DNA of 64,000 bases from positions 210,232 through 274,231 of the forward strand of contig AAVV01000006.1 of assembly GCA_000169115.1 (NCBI GenBank), in the 5' to 3' direction. Both the position numbers and the translations under genes were made by a program. A model generated the notes under the pieces. That model was not told where the DNA came from, ran no database searches, and worked only from the letters and a program-made list of their open reading frames with translations. How positions within the stretch are numbered: the stretch's first letter is position 1; each line of letters begins with the position of its first letter. This DNA is from a marine gamma proteobacterium HTCC2080. Lineage in GTDB: Bacteria > Pseudomonadota > Gammaproteobacteria > Pseudomonadales > Halieaceae. Shown here piece after piece: positions 53,668-62,636 of the stretch.

Positions 53668-54594
53668 ATGTCAGAGCGCTACGTAGACGCCAACGGCATT
53701 TGTCTAGCCTACGATGATTTTGGCAATGCTAATGATCCAGCAATTTTGCTGATTATGGGTATGGCTACTCAGATGACCGCTTGGCCCTTGTCATTTTGTC
53801 AGGGCTTGGCGGATCGTGGTTTTTATGTCGTTCGCTTCGATAACAGAGATGTTGGGCTATCAGAAAAAATGCTGGCCGCTTACATACCCAGTACGCTGAG
53901 CATGATGTTGAAAGCGGCGCTCAATCGGCCACTCACGGTCTCTTATAAATTAGGTGACATGGCTAACGACGCGATTGGACTGATGGATGCACTCAATTTA
54001 GATCAGGCTCACGTCGTTGGGGTTTCTATGGGCGGCATGATTTCTCAGATACTGGCAGCAAAGCATCCCGCGCGGGTGCTTTCGCTGACATCAATCATGT
54101 CATCAAGTGGCGATCCAAATTTACCTCGGGCGAGAAAGCAGGTGACGCGGGCGCTGTTAAAGCGTTACCTAGGATTTGTAAAACCAAGCCTAGAGAGCAC
54201 GATGGATTTCCAGAGATTAATAGGCAGCCCCGGTTTTCCTCAAGATGATGGCGAGCTTGAGGAAAAGGTAACAGCGGCATTTCAGCGCAGTTTTTATCCT
54301 GCGGGTTTCGCTAGGCACATGGCGGCTATTATGGCTAGCGGTAGCCGCGTTGATCTTTTAAAGACAATCACAGCACCGAGCTTAGTTATTCATGGTAGTG
54401 ATGACGTACTTGTGCCTGTAGCCTGTGGTATCGATACAGCAAAGCAAATTTCCAATGCCCGATTGGAAATTATTGAGGGTATGGGTCACAACTTGCCGGA
54501 ATCATTAGTCCCTATATTGATGGAATTAACGGCTGGACATGTCTCGGCTGTGACATCGGCTTTGAGTCCGTCAGCGGCGAGTGGCGCAGCATAG
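53668..54594 (+). CDS. Alpha/beta hydrolase
   Basis: A 308-residue alpha/beta-hydrolase-fold enzyme. The nucleophile is S120 in GVSMGGMI, the acid is in HGSDDVLVP and the histidine in GMGHNLPE. FDNRDVGLS near residue 58 is typical of the esterase/lipase-like group often found with lipid metabolism genes. No signal peptide. Divergent from the WS/DGAT gene, 178 bp away. Substrate unknown; lipid or ester hydrolysis is likely. Confidence 0.88.
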   Translation: MSERYVDANGICLAYDDFGNANDPAILLIMGMATQMTAWPLSFCQGLADRGFYVVRFDNRDVGLSEKMLAAYIPSTLSMMLKAALNRPLTVSYKLGDMANDAIGLMDALNLDQAHVVGVSMGGMISQILAAKHPARVLSLTSIMSSSGDPNLPRARKQVTRALLKRYLGFVKPSLESTMDFQRLIGSPGFPQDDGELEEKVTAAFQRSFYPAGFARHMAAIMASGSRVDLLKTITAPSLVIHGSDDVLVPVACGIDTAKQISNARLEIIEGMGHNLPESLVPILMELTAGHVSAVTSALSPSAASGAA

Positions 54595-54745
54595 CGCAGC
54601 CGCTAATTGTTAACTGGCTGGCATCACTGACGTGTCGATAGCATAACGCACCGCTTCAGTGTTGCTGTGGTAAGTTGCCACCAATAGAAGAGCCCATCTT
54701 CAATCGAGAGCTCTTTGCTAAAATAACAGGGTTATAGCCTTGCAT

Positions 54746-54785
54746 GCCCTAAACCCAATCGCGCCGTAAATGATTGGCTTAGGGC
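54746..54785. other. Imperfect inverted repeat between convergent genes
   Basis: GCCCTAAACCCAATC and GATTGGCTTAGGGC pair with one bulge around an 11-base loop. It lies between the alpha/beta hydrolase gene and the minus-strand small periplasmic protein gene. No T run follows, so a terminator role is uncertain. Confidence 0.4.
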
Positions 54786-54797
54786 AACCCTGAACAA

Positions 54798-55181
54798 TTA
54801 GCTCGCGGGGGCTGATGCTGTAGCCACAACTAACCAAGCATCTCCTTGCTTCTGAATGACATGCAGACTTGCGTGAGGATCTGAGCCTGCGGCCGTGTGA
54901 ACCATCACTGCGATATCGTCGCTGAGAAATTTTACCTGGTAGCCACTAACAACGTATTCCTCGCCGACATTTGCGTTAGCCGCGGCGTCAGCAACTAAGT
55001 TACCAAAATTAACAACCCCAGTTGGCCCTATGCCAATGACGTCCTCGGAAACATAGCCCGCCGGCCCGCCGGCCATTCCCCACTGTTTGTCCATGGCAAT
55101 TAAGTCGTCCGAGACGTCAGCGAGGCTTAAGGATGAAAGTAAGGTGAAAACAGGTATTGATATTATTTTTGTAATGTTCAT
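54798..55181 (-). CDS. Small exported protein, possibly SnoaL/DUF4440-like
   Basis: A 127-residue protein with a signal peptide (ISIPVFTLLSSLSLADV, cleavage near residue 21). The mature part (LIAMDKQWGM near its start, then DDIAVMVHTA and QGDAWLVVATAS) has the alternating pattern of NTF2-like/DUF4440 proteins, which often bind small ligands. No catalytic residues can be named. It stands alone between hairpin 54746-54785 and the trhO gene. Confidence 0.65.
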   Translation of the reverse strand: MNITKIISIPVFTLLSSLSLADVSDDLIAMDKQWGMAGGPAGYVSEDVIGIGPTGVVNFGNLVADAAANANVGEEYVVSGYQVKFLSDDIAVMVHTAAGSDPHASLHVIQKQGDAWLVVATASAPAS

Positions 55182-55276
55182 AAGTTCTCCAAGGCACCGG
55201 GGTTGTGTATTTTTTTGAGGGTGCTAAAACATTACTACACAAATTGAACTGAGTGGCTACTGCTATTGTTGGTAGC

Positions 55277-56311
55277 TCAATGGTCTGAATCACTGTCGGT
55301 GGGCAGAGAACTCAATTTTCTATCCAGCTGGCGCTGCTTGTTTTTAACATGCAACTTCGCCTGCTTTTTTTCGGCTATCGTCTCGCTCATCGATTGGCCG
55401 ATATGAGTTTCTCCCCGACCCCGTGCCAGCTCAACCTGGCGCTCACGCTCGGAGTATCGTCGTCTTTGTTCTTCGGACTGGCTCTCAATGCAATGGTGAC
55501 AGCTCAAGCCTTTTTGGTAGTGGGGGTTAAGTTTGTCGCTCTCGGTGATAGGGCGGCGACACGCATGGCATTGATCGTACTGTCCCTTTTCTAACTGATG
55601 GTTAACGGTGACCCGGTTGTCAAAAACAAAGCATTCGCCATGCCATTTGCTGTCAGCTTCAGGTAATTCTTCTAAATATTTAAGAATACCGCCTTCAAGG
55701 TGGTACACCTCGCTAAAGCCCTGCTGCTTTAAATAGGCTGTAGATTTTTCACAGCGAATGCCACCCGTGCAAAACATAGCGATTTTCTTGTGTTTCTCTG
55801 GATTGAGATGCTCGCCTACGTAGGCTGGAAGGTCTCTAAAAGACTGGGTATTTGGGTTTATGGCATTTTCAAAGGAACCAATCTCGACCTCGTAATTGTT
55901 TCGGGTATCTAACACGAGTACTTCAGGGTTACTTATGAGAGCGTTCCAGTCTTTTGGATTCACATAGGTGCCAACAATATCGTTGGGATTAATGCCCTCA
56001 ACGCCCATCGTGACGATTTCTTTTTTGAGTTTTACTTTGGTGCGGTAAAAGGGATTTTCAGTCACGTAAGATTCTTTCGCTTTTAGGCCTGTGAAGCGTG
56101 GGTCACGCCTTAACCAATCCAAAACATCATCGACTCCTTTGCGATGCCCAGCGATGGTACCGTTGATGCCCTCTGCCGCAAGCAACAAGGTTCCCCGTAC
56201 GCCATTATTTGTCATCACCTTATGTAGCGGCTCTCGAAAGGTTTCATAGTCGGGTAGGGCAGCAAAGCGATAGAGCGCCGCGACCACCACGTTGCAAGGC
56301 AGGTCTGTCAT
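55277..56311 (-). CDS. trhO: tRNA uridine(34) hydroxylase TrhO (UPF0176, rhodanese domain)
   Basis: Hydroxylates U34 of tRNA, supplying 5-hydroxyuridine, the substrate of CmoB, whose gene is at 8429-9412. Start chosen at the ATG 56311 ([16 protein letters not shown]), the family-typical N-terminus; the frame is open to 56410. The 344-residue protein has the acylphosphatase-like N-terminal domain ([13 protein letters not shown]), a rhodanese domain with cysteine motif [11 protein letters not shown], and a C-terminal zinc-like CxxC motif pair (CHACRRP, CHHC). A basic tail follows. Confidence 0.93.
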   Translation of the reverse strand: MTDLPCNVVVAALYRFAALPDYETFREPLHKVMTNNGVRGTLLLAAEGINGTIAGHRKGVDDVLDWLRRDPRFTGLKAKESYVTENPFYRTKVKLKKEIVTMGVEGINPNDIVGTYVNPKDWNALISNPEVLVLDTRNNYEVEIGSFENAINPNTQSFRDLPAYVGEHLNPEKHKKIAMFCTGGIRCEKSTAYLKQQGFSEVYHLEGGILKYLEELPEADSKWHGECFVFDNRVTVNHQLEKGQYDQCHACRRPITESDKLNPHYQKGLSCHHCIESQSEEQRRRYSERERQVELARGRGETHIGQSMSETIAEKKQAKLHVKNKQRQLDRKLSSLPTDSDSDH

Positions 56312-56689
56312 GAAATTCCTCTGTGCGAACCAACCCGTAAAGTTGGTGCATAAGCAAAACTGCAGTCTATCAAATTGTCGGTTTATGGTCTTTCTCTCCA
56401 GTTGACCCAACGAGGGGAATGGCTCTTTCAGCCTAGGCTGTATTCGACCATTGAGATTTTTACGACTTGATCAGAATAAGCATGGGTAGCCGAAGGTGTT
56501 TCTCTCGGCGGTTTCTGCGATTTTTGAGCGGGGTTCGAAGGCTACCTATATGGTTTCTGAGCGCGGCCCACCAGATTTTAGGTAGATTGAAAGTTAAGAT
56601 GGCGTCATGGCTGGAATAGTTTGATGCATTGCTGCATGCTTCATTGCGTAGTGCATGCAGTGCATGTGGAGCAGTAAGTTGAGGCGATT
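56312..56689. other. Divergent intergenic region, trhO / tetR
   Basis: 378 bp between divergent genes, expected to carry both promoters. The only structure seen is an inverted repeat near the regulator start (56632-56660). An open extension of the trhO frame occupies its left part but does not look like protein of that family. Confidence 0.45.
56632..56660. promoter_or_regulatory. Inverted repeat upstream of tetR, candidate operator
   Basis: CTGCATGC (56632-56639) and GCATGCAG (56653-56660) form perfect 8-bp arms around 13 bases, within a stretch rich in TGCATG. It is about 30-58 bp upstream of the regulator start, a usual position for TetR autoregulation. Assignment is by position and symmetry only. 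Confidence 0.4.
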
Positions 56690-57286
56690 ATGTTGAAAAT
56701 CAAAGGTGAGGATGCTGCCGACGGACGTAGGCTTCGTAGCGAACGTAGTCGTCGAGCGATTATTGAGGCCGCGCTAGCGTTGCAAGAGGAGGGGGTGCTG
56801 GTACCCACTGCTCAACAGGTCTCGGACAAGGCCGGCGTCGGCATTCGTTCTGTTTTTCGCCACTTTGAAGATATGGAAAGTCTATACGCCTCTGCAGACG
56901 CACAGATTCGCGATTCTTACGAAGCATTATTTCTCGGCGGAGATCGGGAGGGTAGCACCGAGGAGCGCATTGAGCGGGCCGTGAAGCGCTACACGGAAGC
57001 CTTTGAGAGCTTGGGTAATATCGTGCAGGGCACGCTTGTCCAGCTTTGGCGTTACGAGATTTTGCGCAAGAATTATGCTCGCAGCCAACGCGGTTTACGC
57101 AAAGACTTGGAAAAATGGCTGCCCGAAATAGCGCAAAAGGCGCGCAGTGATCGCGAGGCGATTCATGCCACAATCTCCTTTGATATGTGGCACCGACTCC
57201 GATATCACCAAGGGTTGAGTAGGCAGGCGGCTATCAATGTGTTGGTGAGGCTCCTGACACTCCAGCTGTTAAATGATGAAGCTTAG
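56690..57286 (+). CDS. TetR-family transcriptional regulator
   Basis: A 198-residue regulator with an N-terminal helix-turn-helix (VPTAQQVSDKAGVGIRSVFR, about residues 38-58) and a helical ligand-binding domain. It is convergent with the enoyl-CoA hydratase gene 22 bp away. Possible targets are itself and the neighbouring lipid genes; the palindrome at 58228 or the repeat at 56632 are candidate sites. Ligand unknown. Confidence 0.88.
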   Translation: MLKIKGEDAADGRRLRSERSRRAIIEAALALQEEGVLVPTAQQVSDKAGVGIRSVFRHFEDMESLYASADAQIRDSYEALFLGGDREGSTEERIERAVKRYTEAFESLGNIVQGTLVQLWRYEILRKNYARSQRGLRKDLEKWLPEIAQKARSDREAIHATISFDMWHRLRYHQGLSRQAAINVLVRLLTLQLLNDEA

Positions 57287-57307
57287 GCCGGTGAAGGGCT
57301 CTCCAAG

Positions 57308-58093
57308 TTAGCGCTTGTTAAAAACAGGCTTGCGTTTTTCAAGAAAAGCCAGCATTCCCTCTTGCTGATCCGCCGTACCAAAGGTGTTTAGAACGGCGGC
57401 TCTTTCAGCTTTCAGCAAGGCCTCTAGATTGCGATCTTCACTCCCAATGACAACGTTCATGACGCCTTTTACTGCGGCAGCAGGCTGCGCGGCCAATTCA
57501 TGAGCTAAATTAATGGCACGCTGTTTGAGTTCATTGAGAGGCCACACTTCGTGTACTAGGCCAATGCCAAGCGCTTCCGGGCCAGAGACCTTCTTGCCCC
57601 GCAGGATCATATCCAGAGCATGATCTCGGCCCACACACTTGCTCAGCCTAGCGCTGCCTCCCCAAGCTGGAACCGAGCCAAGGTCCATTTCGGGTAATCC
57701 TATTTGTGCGCCTTCCTCCGCGGCTAAGCGAAAGTGACATCCAAGGGGTAGCTCCAATCCTGCGCCCAAACAGTAACCAAATAGCGTGGCTATCCATGGT
57801 TTTCCCATATTTTCAATGGCGGCAGTCACGCGAAGACGCTGATCAAAAAAGACGTTGGGGTCACCAGCCTGCTCAATCCCCCCGGCCAACTGTTTTAGAT
57901 TCATTCCGACAGAAAAATTATCTAAGCCCTCCGCCGTTATCACCACTGCACGCACCTTGTCGTTTCTTGCAAGTTCGTCCACCTGAGCTTCTAGCAGGTC
58001 GACAAAGTCCAGTGTCATACGGTTATAAGGCGCATCATTTACAGAGATAATGGCCACTGCGTCATCAAATGTTATTAGCAAGGGTTGTGTCAC
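57308..58093 (-). CDS. Enoyl-CoA hydratase/isomerase family protein
   Basis: Crotonase-fold enzyme, 261 residues when started at GTG 58093, where AGAGGT lies six bases upstream; ATGs at 58120-58171 are in frame but give an unlikely N-terminus. It has the oxyanion-hole segments FSVGMNLKQL and GYCLGAGLELPLGC, and the LPEMDLGSVP region where hydratases carry a catalytic glutamate. Expected role is in beta-oxidation or a related acyl-CoA pathway. Divergent from the DJ-1/PfpI gene. Confidence 0.88.
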   Translation of the reverse strand: MTQPLLITFDDAVAIISVNDAPYNRMTLDFVDLLEAQVDELARNDKVRAVVITAEGLDNFSVGMNLKQLAGGIEQAGDPNVFFDQRLRVTAAIENMGKPWIATLFGYCLGAGLELPLGCHFRLAAEEGAQIGLPEMDLGSVPAWGGSARLSKCVGRDHALDMILRGKKVSGPEALGIGLVHEVWPLNELKQRAINLAHELAAQPAAAVKGVMNVVIGSEDRNLEALLKAERAAVLNTFGTADQQEGMLAFLEKRKPVFNKR

Positions 58094-58227
58094 GAGGTTA
58101 CCTCTTTCATCACTGGTCATCATCAGGCGCGTCGACACAATGGAATGTCTCGTTAGGTGCGGCTTTCGCAAAGCCAGCTTTACTCTAACGTCGTTTGATT
58201 CTAAGTTGCATTGGAGTATTGCATTTT

Positions 58228-58252
58228 ATTATGACATAATATATGTCATAAT
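58228..58252. promoter_or_regulatory. Perfect 25-bp palindrome in divergent promoter region
   Basis: ATTATGACATA and TATGTCATAAT are perfect 11-bp arms around ATA. The site is 62 bp upstream of the plus-strand DJ-1/PfpI gene and 135 bp upstream of the minus-strand hydratase start. The symmetry and size fit an operator for a dimeric TetR- or MarR-type regulator. Confidence 0.65.
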
Positions 58253-58313
58253 ATCAAATAAACCAAATGTCTGTTTTGTTCGTCAGAGAGTAAAGGGTGA
58301 AGGGTGAATTTTT

Positions 58314-59165
58314 ATGAAAAAATTGTTTACGGGCTTAATTGTTGCTGCCCTTCTGATTGGTGTTTTGTTGCTTTCACTGCCGGCAATCCTACATAAGTGG
58401 GGGTTGCATCCTGAATACCTAGGACCAACCCTGACACTGCCGGGCAAGCGGGCGTTGATTATCACGACTAGTCATGGTGTTTTGGCGGCGCCCGGAGAAA
58501 CTGAAGGTGCGGCCACGGGTGTTTTTGGTTCGGAAATGACCCATCCCTATTACACCTTTTTAGACGGTGGTATGGCGGTAGATATCGCCAGTATCGAGGG
58601 CGGTGAGATTCCCATTGATCCCAGTAGTTTCTACTTCATGATCAAAACATCTGAAGACGAGCGTTATCTCAATGACCCAATCGCGCAGGCCAAGGTGAAA
58701 AACTCCATTCCAATCGCTGATGTTGATGTAGAACAATACGATGTTGTGTTTATTTCAGGTGGTTGGGGCGCGGCCTATGACTTGGCTCAGTCACCTGAAT
58801 TGGCAACGAAGGTGAGTGAAAGTTACTACAGTGCCAAGGCTCCCGTAATCGGCGGCGTTTGTCACGGTGTGCTGGGGTTGGTTAGTGCCCTCGACAGTGA
58901 TGGTAAATTACTCATTGCCGGGCGCCGTATGACCGGCGTAACCGATAAGCAGATACAAGAACTTGATATCGAAGTTACGCCCCGGCATCCAGAGACGGAA
59001 CTGCGCAAGGCGGGTGCCGTCTTTGAAAGCCAATCGGCGTTTCGAGATTTCTTTGCCACTCATGTCACGGTAGATGATGAGCGGCGTTTCGTCACTGGGC
59101 AGAATCAGAATTCGGGCTTGGAAGCGGCGCACACTGTGATGCGGTTGTTGAGGGAGCGTGACTAA
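58314..59165 (+). CDS. Membrane-anchored DJ-1/PfpI (type 1 glutamine amidotransferase-like) protein
   Basis: A 283-residue protein of the DJ-1/PfpI superfamily. A hydrophobic N-terminal segment (~6-25) suggests export or anchoring. The nucleophile elbow is GGVCHGVLGL with the reactive cysteine, and a conserved GSEMTHPYYTFLDGG region holds the usual acidic residue. Members act as deglycases/chaperones or hydratases; the closest type is the secreted/anchored HchA-like group, but no substrate can be set. It follows the palindrome at 58228 and may start a transcript with the two genes downstream. Confidence 0.85.
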   Translation: MKKLFTGLIVAALLIGVLLLSLPAILHKWGLHPEYLGPTLTLPGKRALIITTSHGVLAAPGETEGAATGVFGSEMTHPYYTFLDGGMAVDIASIEGGEIPIDPSSFYFMIKTSEDERYLNDPIAQAKVKNSIPIADVDVEQYDVVFISGGWGAAYDLAQSPELATKVSESYYSAKAPVIGGVCHGVLGLVSALDSDGKLLIAGRRMTGVTDKQIQELDIEVTPRHPETELRKAGAVFESQSAFRDFFATHVTVDDERRFVTGQNQNSGLEAAHTVMRLLRERD

Positions 59166-59231
59166 CGATGTGATCTACTTGGGGGCATGTTTAAATAATG
59201 CGCATCCATTTCTGACTATAGAGAACACGTA

Positions 59232-59609
59232 ATGAAAAAGATTTTAAGTGGTGTCGTACTGCTTGCTGCCATCATGTTTCTTGTGACCGGTTTACGCTGG
59301 CTAGTGGCTCCGGCCGATATCGTCCCAATGTTTGGCTTGAGCTTGGCTGAGGGTGTGGGATTAAGCTCTCAAGTTGGCGATATGTCCGCTTTCTTCCTAA
59401 CCTTGGCAAGCTGCATACTCATAGCTCTCATCAGTGGACGCCGCTGCTGGTATTACCCCCCCATGATGTTGCTATCATTTACGGCAGTGGGCCGTGTGTT
59501 GGCGTGGCTATTCCACGATGCGACCTTGGCGCTGGATTTGATTGGCTCAGAGGTGGTTGTTTCTATTATTTTACTTTTGGCATCACGCCGTCTAGCTGAT
59601 AGGGCGTGA
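59232..59609 (+). CDS. Small integral membrane protein (DUF4345-like)
   Basis: A 125-residue protein with four hydrophobic segments (LSGVVLLAAIMFLVTGLRWL first). GDMSAFFLTLASCIL and VGRVLAWLFHD parallel the loop/helix pattern of the membrane protein at 43859, suggesting the same family. Function unknown. It sits 66 bp after the DJ-1/PfpI gene and 4 bp before the sulfatase gene, so it is probably co-transcribed. Confidence 0.75.
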   Translation: MKKILSGVVLLAAIMFLVTGLRWLVAPADIVPMFGLSLAEGVGLSSQVGDMSAFFLTLASCILIALISGRRCWYYPPMMLLSFTAVGRVLAWLFHDATLALDLIGSEVVVSIILLLASRRLADRA

Positions 59610-59613
59610 GTCT

Positions 59614-61437
59614 GTGAAAAGCTGTGGTGTTTCGCATTGGAGCAGGCCCGCGCGGTTATTGCTGTTCTTGACTGCGATGTCAGTGCAAGCGGATGAGGAA
59701 ATCCAGGCATCCCTCAATGCCTCATCTGTCGCAGCTGCGACACTTAATATTGTGTTTATTCTCGCAGACGATCTTGGCTATACCGATATTGCGCCTTACG
59801 GCAGCGAGGTGAATACGCCGACGTTGTCGAGCTTGGCAGAGCAAGGGTTGCGGTTTACCAACTACCATACTGCTGCGAACTGTGCTCCAGCCAGGGCCAT
59901 GTTGCTTACCGGCGTCGACAACCACCTTGCCGGGGTGCCCAATATTCCTGAAATGTTGGCACCTGAGCAGCGTGCACAGGCCCATTACCAAGGCGTTTTG
60001 GGGGGCAACGTAGTGACTGTGGCTACTTTGTTAGAGGATGCCGGCTATCACACGTATATGGCGGGTAAATGGCATTTGGGTGCCTCACCGGATAAGCGTC
60101 CCAGCAGGCGGGGTTTTGAGCGTACGGTGGCCTTGATGGACTCGGGCGCGGATAACTGGGAGCAGCGACCTTACCTGCCGATATACGAGCAAGCTAATTG
60201 GTTTGCTGACGGTAACAGGCTGAACTTGCCGGATGATTTTTACTCATCACGCTACCTAATTGATAAAACTATTGAGTTTATAGATAGCAATATTCAAGAC
60301 GGCAGCCCTTTCTTTGCTTATGTGCCCTTTCAGGCAGTGCATATGCCGGTGCAAGCGCCGCAAGAATACATCGATAAATACATGGGTGTGTACGACACAG
60401 GCTGGAGCTCACTGCGTACTCAGCGACGGCAGAGGGCAGTGGAGTTGGGCATTGTAGGGTCGAACACCGCCACGGTAAACATGGCAACCACAGATGACTG
60501 GAATGCTTTAGATGCGCAGCGTAAGCGCTACGAAGCGAAGCGAATGGCGGTCTATGCTGCCATGATCGAGGCCATGGACTTTCATATCGGTCGCCTAGTG
60601 TCATATCTAAAGTCACAGGGGCAATATGAAAATACTATTTTTATTTTCACCTCGGATAACGGCAGCGAGGGTAGTGGTTCTGCCAACCCCACGGCATTTC
60701 CTGCACGCCTTGGTCCTAGCCAGTTGGGTTATCACATAGACTACGACCGTCTTGGTTTGAAGGGCAGTTTCAACACCATCAGCCCCAGTTTCGCCAGTGC
60801 CTCAGCGAGCCCCTTAGCGTTTTATAAATTTTATACGGGAGAGGGTGGCATGCGGGTGCCGCTCATTATTGCTGGCAAACCCGTAAAGAAGGCCGGTGAA
60901 CTGAGTGCTGCATTTGCCTGGGCAACTGACATTACTCCCACCATTCTTGCGCTGTCTGGCGTGGCTCAGCCTAGCGACCGGTACGCAGGACGGCCGGTAT
61001 TACCAATGACCGGTCGCGATCTGACAGCCATCTTAAGAGGGGAGGCTGATCACATTTATACTAAGGATGATGCGGTAGGTTACGAACTCACGGGGCATGG
61101 GGCTCTATTTCAAGGCGATTATAAAATCGTGGTCAATCAGCCGCCTCTAGGCGATGGGCAGTGGCGCCTGTTCAATATTGTTGAAGATCCGGGAGAGACG
61201 GTGGATCTAGCGAGCACCTTACCGATAATTTTTCAGCGCATGCTGTCGCGTTATCAGCGTTTTGAGCATGAAAATGGGGTGCTGCCCTTGCCAGCAGGCT
61301 ATTCACAAGTCAAACAGTTAGTGTCCAACACCCTGCAAGCACAGTATCGCGAGGGGTTATTAATATTCCTACTGTCCGTGCTGCTGTTGTTACCGTTTTT
61401 TATCGCCTATCGAATGAAAAAGGACGCGCTAAGATGA
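59614..61437 (+). CDS. Exported arylsulfatase-type sulfatase with C-terminal membrane anchor
   Basis: A 607-residue formylglycine-dependent sulfatase. A signal peptide (LLLFLTAMSVQA, cleavage near residue 27) precedes the alkaline-phosphatase-fold core with metal-binding LADDLGYTD, the formylglycine precursor C90 in CAPARAMLLTG, AGKWHLG and TSDNGSEG. The C-terminus has a hydrophobic span (LLIFLLSVLLLLPFFIAY) with a basic end, implying an inner-membrane anchor in addition to export. No formylglycine-generating enzyme is encoded in this window. It starts at GTG and overlaps the glutathione S-transferase gene (ATGA). Confidence 0.9.
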   Translation: MKSCGVSHWSRPARLLLFLTAMSVQADEEIQASLNASSVAAATLNIVFILADDLGYTDIAPYGSEVNTPTLSSLAEQGLRFTNYHTAANCAPARAMLLTGVDNHLAGVPNIPEMLAPEQRAQAHYQGVLGGNVVTVATLLEDAGYHTYMAGKWHLGASPDKRPSRRGFERTVALMDSGADNWEQRPYLPIYEQANWFADGNRLNLPDDFYSSRYLIDKTIEFIDSNIQDGSPFFAYVPFQAVHMPVQAPQEYIDKYMGVYDTGWSSLRTQRRQRAVELGIVGSNTATVNMATTDDWNALDAQRKRYEAKRMAVYAAMIEAMDFHIGRLVSYLKSQGQYENTIFIFTSDNGSEGSGSANPTAFPARLGPSQLGYHIDYDRLGLKGSFNTISPSFASASASPLAFYKFYTGEGGMRVPLIIAGKPVKKAGELSAAFAWATDITPTILALSGVAQPSDRYAGRPVLPMTGRDLTAILRGEADHIYTKDDAVGYELTGHGALFQGDYKIVVNQPPLGDGQWRLFNIVEDPGETVDLASTLPIIFQRMLSRYQRFEHENGVLPLPAGYSQVKQLVSNTLQAQYREGLLIFLLSVLLLLPFFIAYRMKKDALR

Positions 61438-62559
61438 CAGGTCTGCACCGTTTATATGCCCTTACTCACTCACTTTATTCGGGCCGGGCTCGCGCTTACC
61501 TCATTAAGCAGGGCATTACCTTTCAAGAATTCTCTACCGGACATGAAAGTTTTAAGGCTGAGGTGCTTCCCAAGGGCAAGCTCGCGACAATACCGACGCT
61601 GGTTACTCCCAGCGGAGACGTTATTCGTGACGGAGCGGCGATCATTGAGCACTTCGAATCGGCCAATGGCCGCCCCAGCCAGCCACAGGGGGCTTGTCAG
61701 CAGATTATCAGTGCTTTATTCGACGTGATTGGGCACGATGGGTTGTTGAGGCCGGCTATGCACTACCGCTGGAATTACCCAGCAGAAAATTTTCAATTTG
61801 TGCACCATCATTTCTTGTACGCTCAGCGGGATACACCAGAGCGCGCCGAAAAGACCGAGCATATGATGAACCGAATGCGTCAGGTCACAGAAGTATTTGG
61901 CGTACCAAGCAATCTCAGCCGTTAGTAGAGACGCTTTATACAGAGTATCTCGATGTCCTCAATAGGCACTTTGAACACTACCCCTATCTTTGGGTTGGAA
62001 GCCCTGCATCGGCGATTTCGGATTGCTTGCGCCCATGTATGCGCACCTGGGAAGAGATCCCTATCCGGCGTCATTGATGCAGAAGCGTGCCCCGCGGGTG
62101 TACCGTTGGGTTGAGCGCATGAATCGGGCAGACCAAGATGTGCCAGAGTTTTTTACGCCCGGCACTGACTTTTTGGACAGCGATGAGATACCCGAAACGC
62201 TAATGGCGGTTCTGCGCGCAGTGGCGGAAGACTTTGTGCCCGAGACTCGCGCTGCTGCTGAGAGAATCAATGACTGGCTGGGTCGACAGCAGCCCGAAGC
62301 AGGGGCGGCAGCAGTAGGTCGGCTTGGTAATCTTGTGGGTAGCGCTGAGTTCAGTGTGCGAGGTCAAACGATCACTGCTTTAGCCTCGCCTTACCGTTTT
62401 TACCTGTTGCAGCGAGTGCAGGCTATTTATGCTGGCTTGCCTTTGGATGAGCAGGCATTGGTGGAGCAAATGCTGCAGGCCTGCGGCATGCGAGATATGT
62501 TGGCGATCAAACTCGACCGCTCGATAGGCCGTTCTGGTAACCTAGAGGTCTGGGTCTAG
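61434..62559 (+). pseudogene. Glutathione S-transferase family protein with two apparent frameshifts
   Basis: The thioredoxin-fold N-terminus (LHRLYALTHSLYSGRARAYL, then LATIPTLVTPSGDVIRDGAA) and the C-terminal helical domain (GDFGLLAPMYAHLGRDPYP, MQKRAPRVYRWVERMN) are both clear but lie in three frames. Adding one base near 61921-61923 (CGTTAG to CGTTTAG) joins frame one to LVETLYTEYLDVLNRHFEHY; adding one near 62001-62003 (GCCCTGC to GCCCCTGC) then joins to CIGDFGLL. The restored protein would be about 375 residues. Both changes are one-base homopolymer losses. The start overlaps the sulfatase stop by 4 bp. Confidence 0.82.
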
Positions 62560-62565
62560 CGGAGT

Positions 62566-62590
62566 AAAAAAACGCCAGCGAAAGCTGGCG
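62566..62590 (-). terminator. Intrinsic terminator for the minus-strand TonB receptor
   Basis: A 7-bp GC-rich stem (CGCCAGC with GCTGGCG) and GAAA loop, followed on the minus strand by a T run (A run at 62566-62572 on the plus strand). It lies about 47 bp past the receptor stop codon and near the end of the convergent glutathione S-transferase gene. Confidence 0.88.
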
Positions 62591-62636
62591 TAATCGACAT
62601 CAGGCTCTTTTACAGGGTGACTCAGAAACTCACTCC

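Noticed and set aside
56312..56410. N-terminal extension of TrhO
   Set aside because: The family-typical start is the ATG at 56311.
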